In this document: piece after piece, positions 32,594 to 40,953 of the stretch
Layout: every line of letters starts with the position of its first letter
How positions within the stretch are numbered: the stretch's first letter is position 1
Notes under the pieces: generated by a model
What the model saw: only the letters and a program-made list of their open reading frames with translations
Told to the model about the DNA's origin: nothing
Databases searched by the model: none
Translations under genes and position numbers: made by a program
Source: Clavibacter michiganensis
GTDB lineage: Bacteria > Actinomycetota > Actinomycetes > Actinomycetales > Microbacteriaceae
NCBI RefSeq assembly: GCF_016907085.1
Contig: NZ_JAFBBJ010000001.1
Location: forward strand, 558,001 to 622,000
Direction: 5' to 3'
Length of the DNA stretch: 64,000 nucleotides

Positions 32594-33499
32594 ATGATCG
32601 AGTTCCACCACGTCCGCAAGCAGTACCCGGACGGCACGCTCGCGATCGAGGACTTCAGCCTCGTCGTCCCCTCGCAGACCACGACGGTCCTCGTGGGATC
32701 CTCGGGCTGCGGCAAGACGACCCTCATGCGCATGATCAACCGGATGGTGGACCCCACCTCGGGCCGCATCGAGATCGACGGCACCGACATCGCCACCCAG
32801 GACGCCGTGAAGCTGCGCCGCAGCATCGGCTACGTGATGCAGAACTCCGGCCTCCTGCCGCACCGCAAGGTCGTCGACAACATCGCGACCGTGCCGCGCC
32901 TCACGGGCGTCGACAAGCGCACGGCGCGCGAGGGCGCCCTCAAGCTCATGGACACCGTGGGCCTCGACCGCTCGATGGCCGACCGCTACCCGTCGCAGCT
33001 CTCCGGCGGCCAGCAGCAGCGCGTCGGCGTCGCCCGTGGCCTCGCTGTGGACCCGAACATCCTGCTCATGGACGAGCCGTTCGGCGCCGTCGACCCGCTC
33101 GTGCGCGACGACCTGCAGCAGGAGCTCATCCGCCTGCGCACCGAGCTCGACAAGACCGTCGTCTTCGTGACGCACGACATCGACGAGGCGTTCCTGCTCG
33201 GCGACCAGGTCGTGATCCTCGAGAAGGGCGGCCGCATCGCCCAGCAGGGCACGCCGCAGGAGATCCTCTCGAACCCGGCGAACGACTTCGTCCGCGACTT
33301 CGTGGGCGCCGACAAGGGCAAGCGCGCGCTGCACGTCGAAGACACCGGCACGGGCCAGGTGCTCGTCGACCGCGACGGCCGGCTCGTGGGCGTGCTCGAC
33401 GACGAGGGGCGCGCCGCCGCCCGATCCGCATCCGCTCCGACCGAGGCGGGGGCCGCGCACGCCCCCGGTGCCCCGGCGCAGGGTGCGGGACCCGCGTGA
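32594..33499 (+). CDS. opuCA: Osmoprotectant ABC transporter, ATP-binding subunit
   Basis: A 301-residue ABC ATPase of the OpuCA/ProV group that energises uptake of glycine betaine, choline or carnitine. Walker A is GSSGCGKT (35-42), signature LSGGQQQR, Walker B ILLMDEPF, H-loop VFVTHD. After the nucleotide domain only a short C-terminal region with VLVDRDGRLVGVL remains, about one CBS-like half, so it is shorter than ProV or OpuCA with two CBS repeats. The tail is Ala-rich. Its stop overlaps the GTG of the first permease gene (GTGA). The four genes form one operon. Confidence 0.92.
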   Translation: MIEFHHVRKQYPDGTLAIEDFSLVVPSQTTTVLVGSSGCGKTTLMRMINRMVDPTSGRIEIDGTDIATQDAVKLRRSIGYVMQNSGLLPHRKVVDNIATVPRLTGVDKRTAREGALKLMDTVGLDRSMADRYPSQLSGGQQQRVGVARGLAVDPNILLMDEPFGAVDPLVRDDLQQELIRLRTELDKTVVFVTHDIDEAFLLGDQVVILEKGGRIAQQGTPQEILSNPANDFVRDFVGADKGKRALHVEDTGTGQVLVDRDGRLVGVLDDEGRAAARSASAPTEAGAAHAPGAPAQGAGPA

Positions 33500-34194
33500 A
33501 CTGGGTCATCGCCAACTTCGGCACGGTGCTCGACCTGGCCGTCGCCCACGTCGCGCTGGCGGCGCCGCCCGTCCTCCTCGGGCTCGTCATCTCGCTGCCG
33601 CTCGGCTGGCTCGCCAACCGGTACCGGCGCACCCGTGGCGCCCTGCTCACCGTCGGCGGAGCGCTCTACACGATCCCGTCGATCGCGCTCCTGCTCGCGA
33701 TGCCGGCGATCATCGGCACCAACATCCTCGATCCCCGCAACGTCGTGGTCGCCCTCACCGTGTACGCCGTGGCGCTGATGATCCGCATCACCTCGGACGC
33801 GCTCGCCTCGGTCTCGGAGGACGTCAAGCAGTCCGCGACGGCGATGGGGTACGCCGGGTGGGCGCGCTTCTGGCGGGTCGAGCTGCCGCTCGCGGGCCCC
33901 GTGCTCCTCGCCGGACTGCGGGTCGTCTCCGTGAGCACCGTGAGCATGGTCACGGTCGGTTCGCTGTCGGGGATCCTGAGCCTCGGGACCATGATCCTCA
34001 GCGGGTACCGGCGCCAGTTCTACACGGAGATCATCACCGGAATCGTGGGCATCGTCGTGATCGCGCTCGTCTTCGACCTCATCCTCCTGCTGGCCGGGAG
34101 GCTCCTCATGCCCTGGTCGACCCAACCGTCCCTGCGCGCTCGCACGCGGTCGGCCCGGCGCGCCGCGCTCGTCACGGATGCGAGCGCCTCGTGA
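33496..34194 (+). CDS. opuCB: Osmoprotectant ABC transporter, permease 1
   Basis: A 232-residue integral membrane permease with about six helices and the binding-protein-dependent transport loop (EDVKQSATAMGYAGWARFWRVELPLA, containing the EAA-type coupling helix). It pairs with the second permease to form the channel. The GTG start lies within the opuCA stop region, and its stop overlaps the next GTG, so all three subunits are translationally coupled. The C-terminal 25 residues are Arg/Ser-rich and cytoplasmic. Family assignment is firm; which of the two permeases corresponds to OpuCB or OpuCD is by position. Confidence 0.88.
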   Translation: MNWVIANFGTVLDLAVAHVALAAPPVLLGLVISLPLGWLANRYRRTRGALLTVGGALYTIPSIALLLAMPAIIGTNILDPRNVVVALTVYAVALMIRITSDALASVSEDVKQSATAMGYAGWARFWRVELPLAGPVLLAGLRVVSVSTVSMVTVGSLSGILSLGTMILSGYRRQFYTEIITGIVGIVVIALVFDLILLLAGRLLMPWSTQPSLRARTRSARRAALVTDASAS

Positions 34195-34916
34195 ACCTCT
34201 TCGCCGAGGCATTCGCCCTCCTCCTCGACGCGTCACGGTGGGCGGGCCCCACCGGGTACGGCACACGCCTGCTGGAGCACCTCGGGTACACCGCCCTCGC
34301 GATGGGCGTCGCCGCCGTCATCGCCGTGCCCGCTGGCCTCTACATCGGGCACACCGGCCGCGGGCGCAACGTGGCCGTCGCCTTCTCGGGCGGTCTCCGC
34401 GCGCTGCCCACCCTCGGCGTCCTGGTCCTGCTCGGCCTCCTCTTCGGCATCGGCCTCACCGGGCCGATCCTGACGTTCTCGCTCCTCGGCATCCCACCGC
34501 TGCTGGCGGGCGTCTACTCCGGCGTGCAGGCCGTGGACCGCTCGGCGATCGACGCGGCGCGCGCCGTGGGGATGACCGAGACGCAGATCCTGGGTCGTGT
34601 CGAGATCCCGCTCGCGCTGCCGCTCATGATCAGCGGCTTCCGCGCGGCGACCCTCCAGGTCATCAGCACCGTCACGCTCGGCGCCTACCTCGGGCTGGGC
34701 GGACTCGGCCGCGACATCTTCACCGGCCTGACCACGCGGAACTTCCCCCTGCTCCTGGCGTCGGCGGTCCTCGTCACCGTGCTCGCCCTCGTCGTGGACG
34801 CGGTCTTCGCGATCGTGCAGCGCGCCGTCGTCCCCCGCGGCGTCGTCGCCGCGTCCGGGCGCACCCCCGACTCACCGCGGACCTCGTCGAGGCCCGCGGT
34901 CAGCACCACTCCCTGA
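34191..34916 (+). CDS. opuCD: Osmoprotectant ABC transporter, permease 2
   Basis: A 241-residue permease with about six helices and the coupling motif SAIDAARAVGMTETQILGRVEIPLALP. The GTG start overlaps the stop of permease 1. The residues LGAYLGLGGLGRDIF before the last helices are typical of ProW/OpuC permeases. The last 30 residues are Pro/Ser/Thr-rich and variable. A binding-protein gene follows 14 bp later with its own AAAGGA ribosome site, as expected for the more abundant component. Confidence 0.88.
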   Translation: MNLFAEAFALLLDASRWAGPTGYGTRLLEHLGYTALAMGVAAVIAVPAGLYIGHTGRGRNVAVAFSGGLRALPTLGVLVLLGLLFGIGLTGPILTFSLLGIPPLLAGVYSGVQAVDRSAIDAARAVGMTETQILGRVEIPLALPLMISGFRAATLQVISTVTLGAYLGLGGLGRDIFTGLTTRNFPLLLASAVLVTVLALVVDAVFAIVQRAVVPRGVVAASGRTPDSPRTSSRPAVSTTP

Positions 34917-34930
34917 AAGGAACACAGCAC

Positions 34931-35857
34931 ATGACCCACAGCATCACCCGCCGGCTCCTCGTCGGCACCGTCGCGCTGGGCACCGCGATGGCCCTCGCCG
35001 GCTGCTCGTCCGGCGACCCCCTCGACACCTCGGGCAGCTCGGCCTCCGCCGCGCCCACCGACACCATCTCCGTCGGCTCCGCGGCCTTCGGCGAGAACGT
35101 CATCCTCGCCGAGGTCTACGCGCAGGCCCTCGAGGCCAACGACGTGAAGGTCACGCGCAACCTGCAGATCGGCGAGCGCGAGGTCTACCTCAAGGCGCTC
35201 GAGGAGGGGTCCATCGACCTCATCCCCGAGTACACGGGCAACCTGCTCGCGGCCTACGACACCGACTCGACCGCGACCTCCAGCGACGACGTCTACTCCG
35301 CCCTCGGCGACGCGCTGCCGGACGGCTTCGAGGTGCTCGACGAGTCGCCCGCCGAGGACAAGGACTCGTACAACGTCACTAAGGAGTACTCGGAGACGAA
35401 CGGCGTCACGAGCCTCTCCGACCTCAAGGGCAAGACCGTCCGCGTGGGCGGCGGCGCGGTGCTGACCGACCGCGAGTACGGGATCCGCGGGCTCACGGGC
35501 ACGTACGGCATCGACGCGAGCCTCGTCACGATCGAGGACCAGGGCGGCCCCAACACCGTCAAGGCCCTGCTCGACGGCCAGGTCGACATGGCGAACATCT
35601 ACTCGACCACGCCGTCGATCCTCGACAACGGGTTCGTGACGCTGAAGGACCCCGAGAACCTCATCAAGGCGCAGAACGTCGTGCCGCTCGTGAACACCGC
35701 GAAGATGAACCCCGACGTCACCGCGATCCTCGACAAGGTGTCGGCCGCGCTGACCACCGACGACCTCACCGAGATGAACCGCCGCAACCAGGGCGACGAG
35801 AAGGCCGAGCCGGCCGCGATCGCCGCCGACTGGCTGAAGGAGAAGGCCCTCTTCTAG
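34931..35857 (+). CDS. opuCC: Osmoprotectant-binding lipoprotein of ABC transporter
   Basis: A 308-residue lipoprotein. A basic N-terminus and hydrophobic core end in the lipobox LAGC at about residues 22-25, so the protein is tethered outside the membrane. The mature part is an OpuAC/QAT-type periplasmic-binding fold (begins DTISVGSAAFGENVILAEVYAQAL; later DLIPEYTGNLLAAY, the region that forms the quaternary-amine pocket). It captures betaine- or choline-like ligands. ATG at 34931 follows AAAGGA. It closes the opuC operon and a large hairpin follows. Confidence 0.92.
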   Translation: MTHSITRRLLVGTVALGTAMALAGCSSGDPLDTSGSSASAAPTDTISVGSAAFGENVILAEVYAQALEANDVKVTRNLQIGEREVYLKALEEGSIDLIPEYTGNLLAAYDTDSTATSSDDVYSALGDALPDGFEVLDESPAEDKDSYNVTKEYSETNGVTSLSDLKGKTVRVGGGAVLTDREYGIRGLTGTYGIDASLVTIEDQGGPNTVKALLDGQVDMANIYSTTPSILDNGFVTLKDPENLIKAQNVVPLVNTAKMNPDVTAILDKVSAALTTDDLTEMNRRNQGDEKAEPAAIAADWLKEKALF

Positions 35858-35880
35858 GAGGCGGCGACCGGGCGGCGACG

Positions 35881-35943
35881 CCCGGCACCCGCGAGGGGTC
35901 GACGCGCGAGCGCCGGCCCCTCGCGCCGTCCGTGGGTGCCCGG
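35881..35943 (+). terminator. Composite hairpin terminator after opuCC
   Basis: An inner 10-bp stem (35891-35900 with 35915-35924, one G-T pair) lies inside an outer 7-bp stem (35884-35890 with 35934-35940). It begins 24 bp after the opuCC stop. Confidence 0.65.
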
Positions 35944-36006
35944 CCCGGGCACGACGGAGCATGATGGATCCACCACAAGTACTTCCCCGATGGCAGGAGC
36001 CCGCGC

Positions 36007-36456
36007 ATGGCCAAGAAGAAGTCCCCGACCGGCGAGGTCAGCGTCCTCGGCGCGGTGACCACGGTCGCCCGCGAGGTCCGCAAGCACAAGACGGTCGCCG
36101 AGTCGGCGCCGCACGGCGAGGGCGCGAACATCCCGCCCGCGCCCAAGCGCAGCCCCGAGGAGCTGAAGCGCGACATCCAGGCAGGACGCGACGAGCTCGC
36201 GCGCACCGTGCGGGAGCTCGAGACCGCGCTCGACGTGCCGGCCCGCGCCTCCGAGCTGAAGGCCGACGCCTCGGCCCGCGCCCGCGCCATCCGCGACGAC
36301 GTCACGACGCGCGTCCGCACGACCGGCCGGGACCTCTCGCGCCGCACGCGCGCGTTCACGAAGAAGGACCCGGCCGTCGCCGCGTCGATCGGCGCGGGCG
36401 CCGTCGCCGTCGTGCTCGCGGTGGGCGCGGCCGTCGTCTCCGGCGGCCGACGCTGA
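36007..36456 (+). CDS. DUF3618 membrane protein
   Basis: A 149-residue protein matching DUF3618. The first 50 residues are basic and polar. The middle (about 54-115) is an amphipathic helical region with SPEELKRDIQAGRDELARTV, the DUF3618 core. One transmembrane helix (about 124-143) lies at the C-terminus. DUF3618 proteins are common in actinobacteria, often near membrane or stress genes; no activity is known. Here the gene is first in a row of four overlapping genes, and its stop TGA overlaps the presumed CTG start of the polyketide synthase. It may therefore be a membrane organiser or just the translational lead for that operon. Confidence 0.8.
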   Translation: MAKKKSPTGEVSVLGAVTTVAREVRKHKTVAESAPHGEGANIPPAPKRSPEELKRDIQAGRDELARTVRELETALDVPARASELKADASARARAIRDDVTTRVRTTGRDLSRRTRAFTKKDPAVAASIGAGAVAVVLAVGAAVVSGGRR

Positions 36457-37670
36457 TCGCCTCCATCCGCTCGATCGCCACGGCCGTGCCGCCGACCGTC
36501 CTCGCGCAGGACGGCGTGCGCGACCTCTTCGGCAGCCAGCCCGAGCTCGGGCGGCTCGGGACCCGGCTCGTGTCGGCGGCCTTCAACGCGTCGGGGATCG
36601 GCACGCGGCACACGGTGATCGGCGAGCTCGGCACCGCGCCGGGCATGGCGGGCGCGGACGCACCCGTCGCGGTCGACGGCGATCCCGTCTTCTACGACCG
36701 GACGAGCGGGCGGATCCTCACCCCGGGCACCGGCGCGCGCAACGACACGTACATCCGCGAGGCCCCCGCCCTGCTGCTCGGCGCGGCGCGGCAGGCGGTC
36801 GACGAGGCCGCGGGGATCGAGGCGGCCGACGTCACGCACGTCGTCACCGTGTCCTGCACGGGCTTCTACGCGCCCGGACCCGACTACCAGGTCGTGCGCG
36901 GCCTCGGGCTCGGCGCGTCGACCCAGCGCTTCCACCTCGGCTTCATGGGCTGCTACGGCGCGTTCCCGGCGCTGCGCATGGCCGCCCAGTTCTGCGCCGC
37001 CGACCCGGACGCCGTCGTCCTCGTGGTGTGCGTGGAGCTCTGCTCGCTGCACCTGCACTCGTCGAACGACGCGGACTCGATCGTCGCCTCGTCGGTCTTC
37101 GGGGACGGGGCAGCGGCGGCCGTCGTCACGGCGCGGCCCGCGCCCGCCGGATCCACCGTGCTCGACCTCGAGGCGTTCGAGACCGTCCTCACGCCCGTGG
37201 GCGAGGACGACATGGCGTGGACCATCGGCGACCAGGGCTTCGACATGATCCTGTCGAGCTACGTGCCGAAGATCATCGACGAGCACATCACCGGCGCGCT
37301 CGAGCCGCTGTGGGCGCAGGTGCCCGCGCTCGACGGCGTCGCCCCGGCCGCCATCGAGGACTGGGCGATCCACCCCGGCGGCCGCAGCATCCTTGACCGG
37401 GTGGAGGACCGGCTGGCGCTCGCGCCCGCGCAGCTCCAGGCCTCGCGGTCGACGCTCGCGGAGGTGGGCAACATGTCGAGCGCGACGGTGCTGTTCGTGC
37501 TCAGGCGGATCCTGCACCGGACGCCGCCGGCCGACGTGCCCGGCCGTCCCGATGTCGCCGAGTCCGCGCCGATCGCGGCGTCCGGCCCCGGCGCGGGACG
37601 GGTGTGCGCCATGGCGTTCGGTCCCGGCCTCACGGTCGAGACGGCGCTCATGACCCGCCGGACCGCCTGA
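36453..37670 (+). CDS. Type III polyketide synthase (alkylresorcinol/alkylpyrone synthase type)
   Basis: A 405-residue chalcone-synthase-fold enzyme. The triad is complete: Cys167 in GFMGCYGA, His307 in AIHPGG, Asn340 in VGNMSSA. GFMGCYGAFPALR resembles bacterial enzymes that extend long-chain acyl-CoA with malonyl-CoA to alkylpyrones or alkylresorcinols. The family N-terminus (IASI...TAVPPTVL) is present, but upstream in frame there is no ATG, GTG or TTG before the preceding gene. CTG at 36453, overlapping that gene's stop as CTGA, is the only sensible start; GTG at 36486 would delete the first strand. Stop overlaps the methyltransferase ATG by 1 nt. Confidence 0.88.
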   Translation: MIASIRSIATAVPPTVLAQDGVRDLFGSQPELGRLGTRLVSAAFNASGIGTRHTVIGELGTAPGMAGADAPVAVDGDPVFYDRTSGRILTPGTGARNDTYIREAPALLLGAARQAVDEAAGIEAADVTHVVTVSCTGFYAPGPDYQVVRGLGLGASTQRFHLGFMGCYGAFPALRMAAQFCAADPDAVVLVVCVELCSLHLHSSNDADSIVASSVFGDGAAAAVVTARPAPAGSTVLDLEAFETVLTPVGEDDMAWTIGDQGFDMILSSYVPKIIDEHITGALEPLWAQVPALDGVAPAAIEDWAIHPGGRSILDRVEDRLALAPAQLQASRSTLAEVGNMSSATVLFVLRRILHRTPPADVPGRPDVAESAPIAASGPGAGRVCAMAFGPGLTVETALMTRRTA

Positions 37671-38410
37671 TGGACCTGGCCCGGCGCGACACCGAGCTCA
37701 CCGAGCTCATGGACGACCCGGACTGCGATCCCGCGGCCCTCGACCGCACCTACGCGCGGTTCGGGATCGTCAACCGGGTGGTCGCCGGCTGGCGCGGGGT
37801 CTACCGGTCCCGCATCCGCACGCTGCTGTCCGCCGACCGGGAGACGACGCTCCTCGACATCGGCTCGGGCGGCGGCGACGTGCCGCTCGCCCTCGCCCGG
37901 TGGGCCCGGCGCGACGGGCTGCGGCTGCGCGTCACGGGCATCGACCCGGATCCGCGGGCCGCGGCCTTCGCCGGTGCGCGCCCGCGGGACGCCGACGTCG
38001 CGTTCCTCCCCGCGTCGAGCGCGGAGCTCGTGGCCGCGGGTCGCCGGTTCGACCTCGTGACGAGCAACCACGTGCTCCACCACCTCGACGCCCACTCCTT
38101 CGACGCCCTGCTCGCCGACTCGGCCGCGCTCGCCCCGCGCGCGATCCACAGCGACATCGCGCGCGGCCGGCTCGCCTACGCCCTCTACGGGCCCGCGTCC
38201 CGGCTCGTGGCGCGCGGCTCGTTCGTGCACGTCGACGGGCTCCGGTCGATCCGCCGGAGCTGGACGCCTGTGGAGCTCGCCCTCCGCGTGCCGGCGGGCT
38301 GGCGAGTCGAGGGCGCCGTGCCGTTCCGCGTGCTCGTGGTGCGCGACCCGGCCGCGGGCGGCACGCACCCCGCGGACCCCGCCGACCGCGCTGACCGCGC
38401 GGGCCGATGA
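37670..38410 (+). CDS. SAM-dependent methyltransferase, polyketide-tailoring
   Basis: A 246-residue class I methyltransferase. SAM motif I is LLDIGSGGGDVP (61-72), followed by GIDPDP and SNHVLHHL (the post-motif II/IV region). The C-terminal part ends in a Pro/Asp/Ala-rich tail. The ATG overlaps the polyketide synthase stop (TGATG), and its own stop overlaps the monooxygenase ATG (ATGA). By position it corresponds to SrsB of the Streptomyces griseus phenolic-lipid operon, an O-methyltransferase of alkylresorcinols. It is therefore likely to methylate the polyketide here. O- versus C-methylation cannot be decided. Confidence 0.82.
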   Translation: MDLARRDTELTELMDDPDCDPAALDRTYARFGIVNRVVAGWRGVYRSRIRTLLSADRETTLLDIGSGGGDVPLALARWARRDGLRLRVTGIDPDPRAAAFAGARPRDADVAFLPASSAELVAAGRRFDLVTSNHVLHHLDAHSFDALLADSAALAPRAIHSDIARGRLAYALYGPASRLVARGSFVHVDGLRSIRRSWTPVELALRVPAGWRVEGAVPFRVLVVRDPAAGGTHPADPADRADRAGR

Positions 38411-39597
38411 CGCGCGTCGACGCGCTCGTCGTGGGCGGCGGGCCCGTGGGGATCCACCTCGCCGCGCTCCTCGCGCAGGCCGGCCTCGACGTGCGCGTGT
38501 GGGAGGCGCGGCCGACGCCGGCGATGCTGTCGCGGGCCATCGGGATCCACGCGCCCTCGCTCGACGCGTTCGACCGGCTCGGCGTCGCGCGCGAGATGGT
38601 CGCCGAGGCGGTCCTGGTCCGCACGGGCATCGCGATGGGCCCCCGCGGGGAGCTCGGACGCGTCTCGTTCGCCGGGGTGTCGCCCACGCACCCCTACGTG
38701 GCCGCGCTGCCTCAGTGGCGCACGGAGGCGATCCTCACCCGCTGCCTGGTCGGGCTCACGCCCGACGCGCTCCGTCGCGGGGTGACGCTCACGGGGCTCG
38801 ACGCCGATCCCGAGGAGCTGCCGGGCGGCGTCGTCCGGGCGACCGGGCGCGACGCGTCCGGGGCCGCCGTGGAGGTGACCGCATCCCTCGTGATCGGCGC
38901 GGACGGGACGCGCGGCGCCGTCCGCGGGATCCTCGGGATCGGCGTCGACGAGCGCCCGCTGCACGACCGCTTCCTCATGGGCGACGCGCCCGATCGCACC
39001 GACGGAGGGGACGACGCCGTCGTCACGCTGCACCCGGACGGCGTCGTCGAGTCCTTCCCGCTGCCGGGCGGCCGGCGGCGGTTCGTCGTCGGCATCCGCG
39101 CGGGGGAGCGCGACGGGGATCCCGCGACCGCCATCGCCCGTGCGGTGGGGGAGCGAACCGGGCACGTCGTGGCGGCGGCGGAGCTGGATCCGGTCAGCGG
39201 CTTCGGCGTGCGCCGCCGCCTCGCGCGCCGCATGGTCGCCGGACGCGGCATCCTGATCGGCGACGCGGCCCACGAGATCAGCCCCATCGGCGGGCAGGGG
39301 ATGAACCTCGGCTGGCTCGACGCGGACGCCCTCGCGCCGATCCTCGTCGACGCCGTGCGCGCGCGCCGCGGCGTGCCGGATCCCGCGCGCCTCGCCCGCT
39401 GGGAGCGCGACCGGCTCGCCAGCGCGCGCCGCGCGGCCGTGCAGTCGGAGATCAACACGGCGCTCGGGCGTCCCGTCCGCGGGCTCACGCGGATCGTGCG
39501 CGATGCGGGGCTGCGCGCGGTGCTCGCCTCACCCGCCGCCGCCGGTCTCGCCTCCGTCTACGCCATGGGCCGGGACGCGGGCGCGCGCGTCAGGTGA
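38407..39597 (+). CDS. FAD-dependent aromatic hydroxylase (SrsC-like)
   Basis: A 396-residue group A flavoprotein monooxygenase. The FAD-binding GGGPVG near residue 11 and the GDAAHEISPIGGQGMNLG block (FAD/NAD motif) are clear, with a middle IGADGTRGAVR carrying the DG motif. These enzymes hydroxylate phenolic rings with NAD(P)H and O2. Directly after a type III PKS and a methyltransferase, it corresponds in position to SrsC, which turns alkylresorcinol into a hydroquinone that oxidises to a quinone. It is the last gene of the operon. Its final 8 bases overlap the end of the convergent prenyltransferase gene. Confidence 0.87.
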   Translation: MTRVDALVVGGGPVGIHLAALLAQAGLDVRVWEARPTPAMLSRAIGIHAPSLDAFDRLGVAREMVAEAVLVRTGIAMGPRGELGRVSFAGVSPTHPYVAALPQWRTEAILTRCLVGLTPDALRRGVTLTGLDADPEELPGGVVRATGRDASGAAVEVTASLVIGADGTRGAVRGILGIGVDERPLHDRFLMGDAPDRTDGGDDAVVTLHPDGVVESFPLPGGRRRFVVGIRAGERDGDPATAIARAVGERTGHVVAAAELDPVSGFGVRRRLARRMVAGRGILIGDAAHEISPIGGQGMNLGWLDADALAPILVDAVRARRGVPDPARLARWERDRLASARRAAVQSEINTALGRPVRGLTRIVRDAGLRAVLASPAAAGLASVYAMGRDAGARVR

Positions 39598-40435
39598 GGC
39601 GGGTCGCGTTCAGCGCGAGCTGGGCGACGAGCAGCAGCGACGCCGCCATGATCAGCTGGAACAGCAGGCGGCCGGGCGGCCGGGTCACGACGCGCACGGC
39701 GCCCCACGCGGCGATGCCAAGGGTGACGACGAGCCCGGCGACCGCGAGCGGCGTCACCGCGTGCGCGGGGTCCGCGAGCACGGGACCGACCGCGACGACG
39801 ACGGCACCGAGCGCGAGCGCCCCGAACGCCACGAGGCCGGACGGCACGCGCCCGAGCCGGTGCGGCAGGCCGCGCACACCGGTGCGCGCGTCGTCCTCGA
39901 GGTCGGGGAGGACGTTGGTGAAGTGGATGGAGACGCCGAGCACCGCGCCGGTCGCCACGGCCCACGCGGCCGCGGGCACCGGATCCGCGCCGCCGAGGGC
40001 CACCACCGTCGGCAGGATCCCGAATGCCACGACGAACGGCACGACGCTCCAGGCGGTCCGCTTGAGTCCGGCGTTGTAGGCCCAGCCGGCGCCCACGAGC
40101 ACGCCGTGCGCGAGGAGGAAGGCGGGCCCGAGCGCGGCCGACGCCACGCCGCACGCGGCCGCCGTGACGAGGGCCGCCGCGCGCACCTGGCCGACCGTGA
40201 CCTCGCCGCGCGCGACGGGCTTGTCCGCGCGCGCGACGCTGCGGTCGCGATCGGCGTCGATCCAGTCGTTGGAGAGCCCGATGGACAGCTGCCCGAGGAG
40301 CACGGCCAGCGCCACCGCGACGACGCGCCCGACGCCGTAGCCGAGCGCGACCGCGAGCACCGCGGCCAGCACCGTGACGGTGGCCGTCGGCCCGGGGTGC
40401 GAGGAGAGGGCGAGGAGGCGGAGCCGGCGGATCAC
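39590..40435 (-). CDS. UbiA-family prenyltransferase
   Basis: A 281-residue membrane protein with about eight to nine helices. It carries both Asp-rich motifs that bind Mg-prenyl diphosphate: N-D-x2-D-x3-D (NDWIDADRD) and D-x2-D-D (DLEDD, in VLPDLEDDARTG). UbiA enzymes attach isoprenyl chains to aromatic rings. MenA-like function in menaquinone synthesis is the main alternative. No men genes are near, and the gene faces the polyketide operon tail-to-tail (8-bp overlap), so prenylation of that phenolic product is attractive. GTG start overlaps the GNAT stop upstream (GTGA). Confidence 0.85.
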   Translation of the reverse strand: MIRRLRLLALSSHPGPTATVTVLAAVLAVALGYGVGRVVAVALAVLLGQLSIGLSNDWIDADRDRSVARADKPVARGEVTVGQVRAAALVTAAACGVASAALGPAFLLAHGVLVGAGWAYNAGLKRTAWSVVPFVVAFGILPTVVALGGADPVPAAAWAVATGAVLGVSIHFTNVLPDLEDDARTGVRGLPHRLGRVPSGLVAFGALALGAVVVAVGPVLADPAHAVTPLAVAGLVVTLGIAAWGAVRVVTRPPGRLLFQLIMAASLLLVAQLALNATRLT

Positions 40436-40902
40436 GCGAGCGTCAGCGCGTAGCAGCGCGACCCCTCGGAGTCGGCGTAGGCGCCGAAGCGGGGGATCTC
40501 CGTCCAGCCCTCGCGGACGTAGAACCGCATGGCGTCGGGCTGCTCCGGGCCCGTCTCCAGCACCAGGTCGACCACTCCGAGCTCGCGGGCCGTCTCCTCG
40601 AGGGCGCGGAGGACGGCCGTCGCGACGCCCGTGCCACGGGCGGCGGGCACCACGTACATGCGCTTGAGCTCCGCCCACGGCGTCCCGTCGCCGCGGTCGC
40701 CGAGCGGCCGGATCCCGCCGCAGCCGACGGGCGTCCCGTCCGCGTCGCGCGCCACGAGGAAGGCGGCCATGTCGGCGGCCGTGGGCTTCGTGCCCGGCTC
40801 CGTGTCGCCGCCGTAGCGGAGGTCGAGCTCGGCGCGCTGGGCGGCGCGGAGGGAGGTCGCCGCGGCGTCGTCCCACGCGACCCGCGAGATGGTGAGGTCC
40901 AT
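40432..40902 (-). CDS. GNAT-family N-acetyltransferase
   Basis: A 156-residue acetyltransferase. The core has CGGIRPLG, then AELKRMYVVPAARGTGVATAVL with the acetyl-CoA binding R-G-x-G-x-A loop, and RFYVREGW at the C-terminal strand. Similar short GNATs are widespread and mostly of unknown substrate. It is translationally coupled to the downstream UbiA gene. That arrangement could be chance or could mean the product or a precursor is acetylated; I cannot tell. A CAGGAT hexamer is placed 6 nt before the ATG. Confidence 0.85.
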   Translation of the reverse strand: MDLTISRVAWDDAAATSLRAAQRAELDLRYGGDTEPGTKPTAADMAAFLVARDADGTPVGCGGIRPLGDRGDGTPWAELKRMYVVPAARGTGVATAVLRALEETARELGVVDLVLETGPEQPDAMRFYVREGWTEIPRFGAYADSEGSRCYALTLA

Positions 40903-40908
40903 GCGTCG

Positions 40909-40914
40909 ATCCTG
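40909..40914 (-). promoter_or_regulatory. -10-like CAGGAT before GNAT-UbiA operon
   Basis: Minus-strand CAGGAT, 6 nt before the ATG at 40902. Confidence 0.35.
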
Positions 40915-40941
40915 CCGCACGGCGCCCGCCGACCGCTCCAC

Positions 40942-40947
40942 TACCCT
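40942..40947 (+). promoter_or_regulatory. -10 hexamer TACCCT, leaderless start
   Basis: TACCCT is followed by 6 nt and the ATG at 40954. Confidence 0.5.
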
Positions 40948-40953
40948 GCTGGC

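Noticed and set aside
33468..34190. An N-terminal extension of the second OpuC permease
   Set aside because: The upstream part is an Arg/Pro-rich shadow of permease 1; the membrane protein begins at the GTG overlapping the permease 1 stop.
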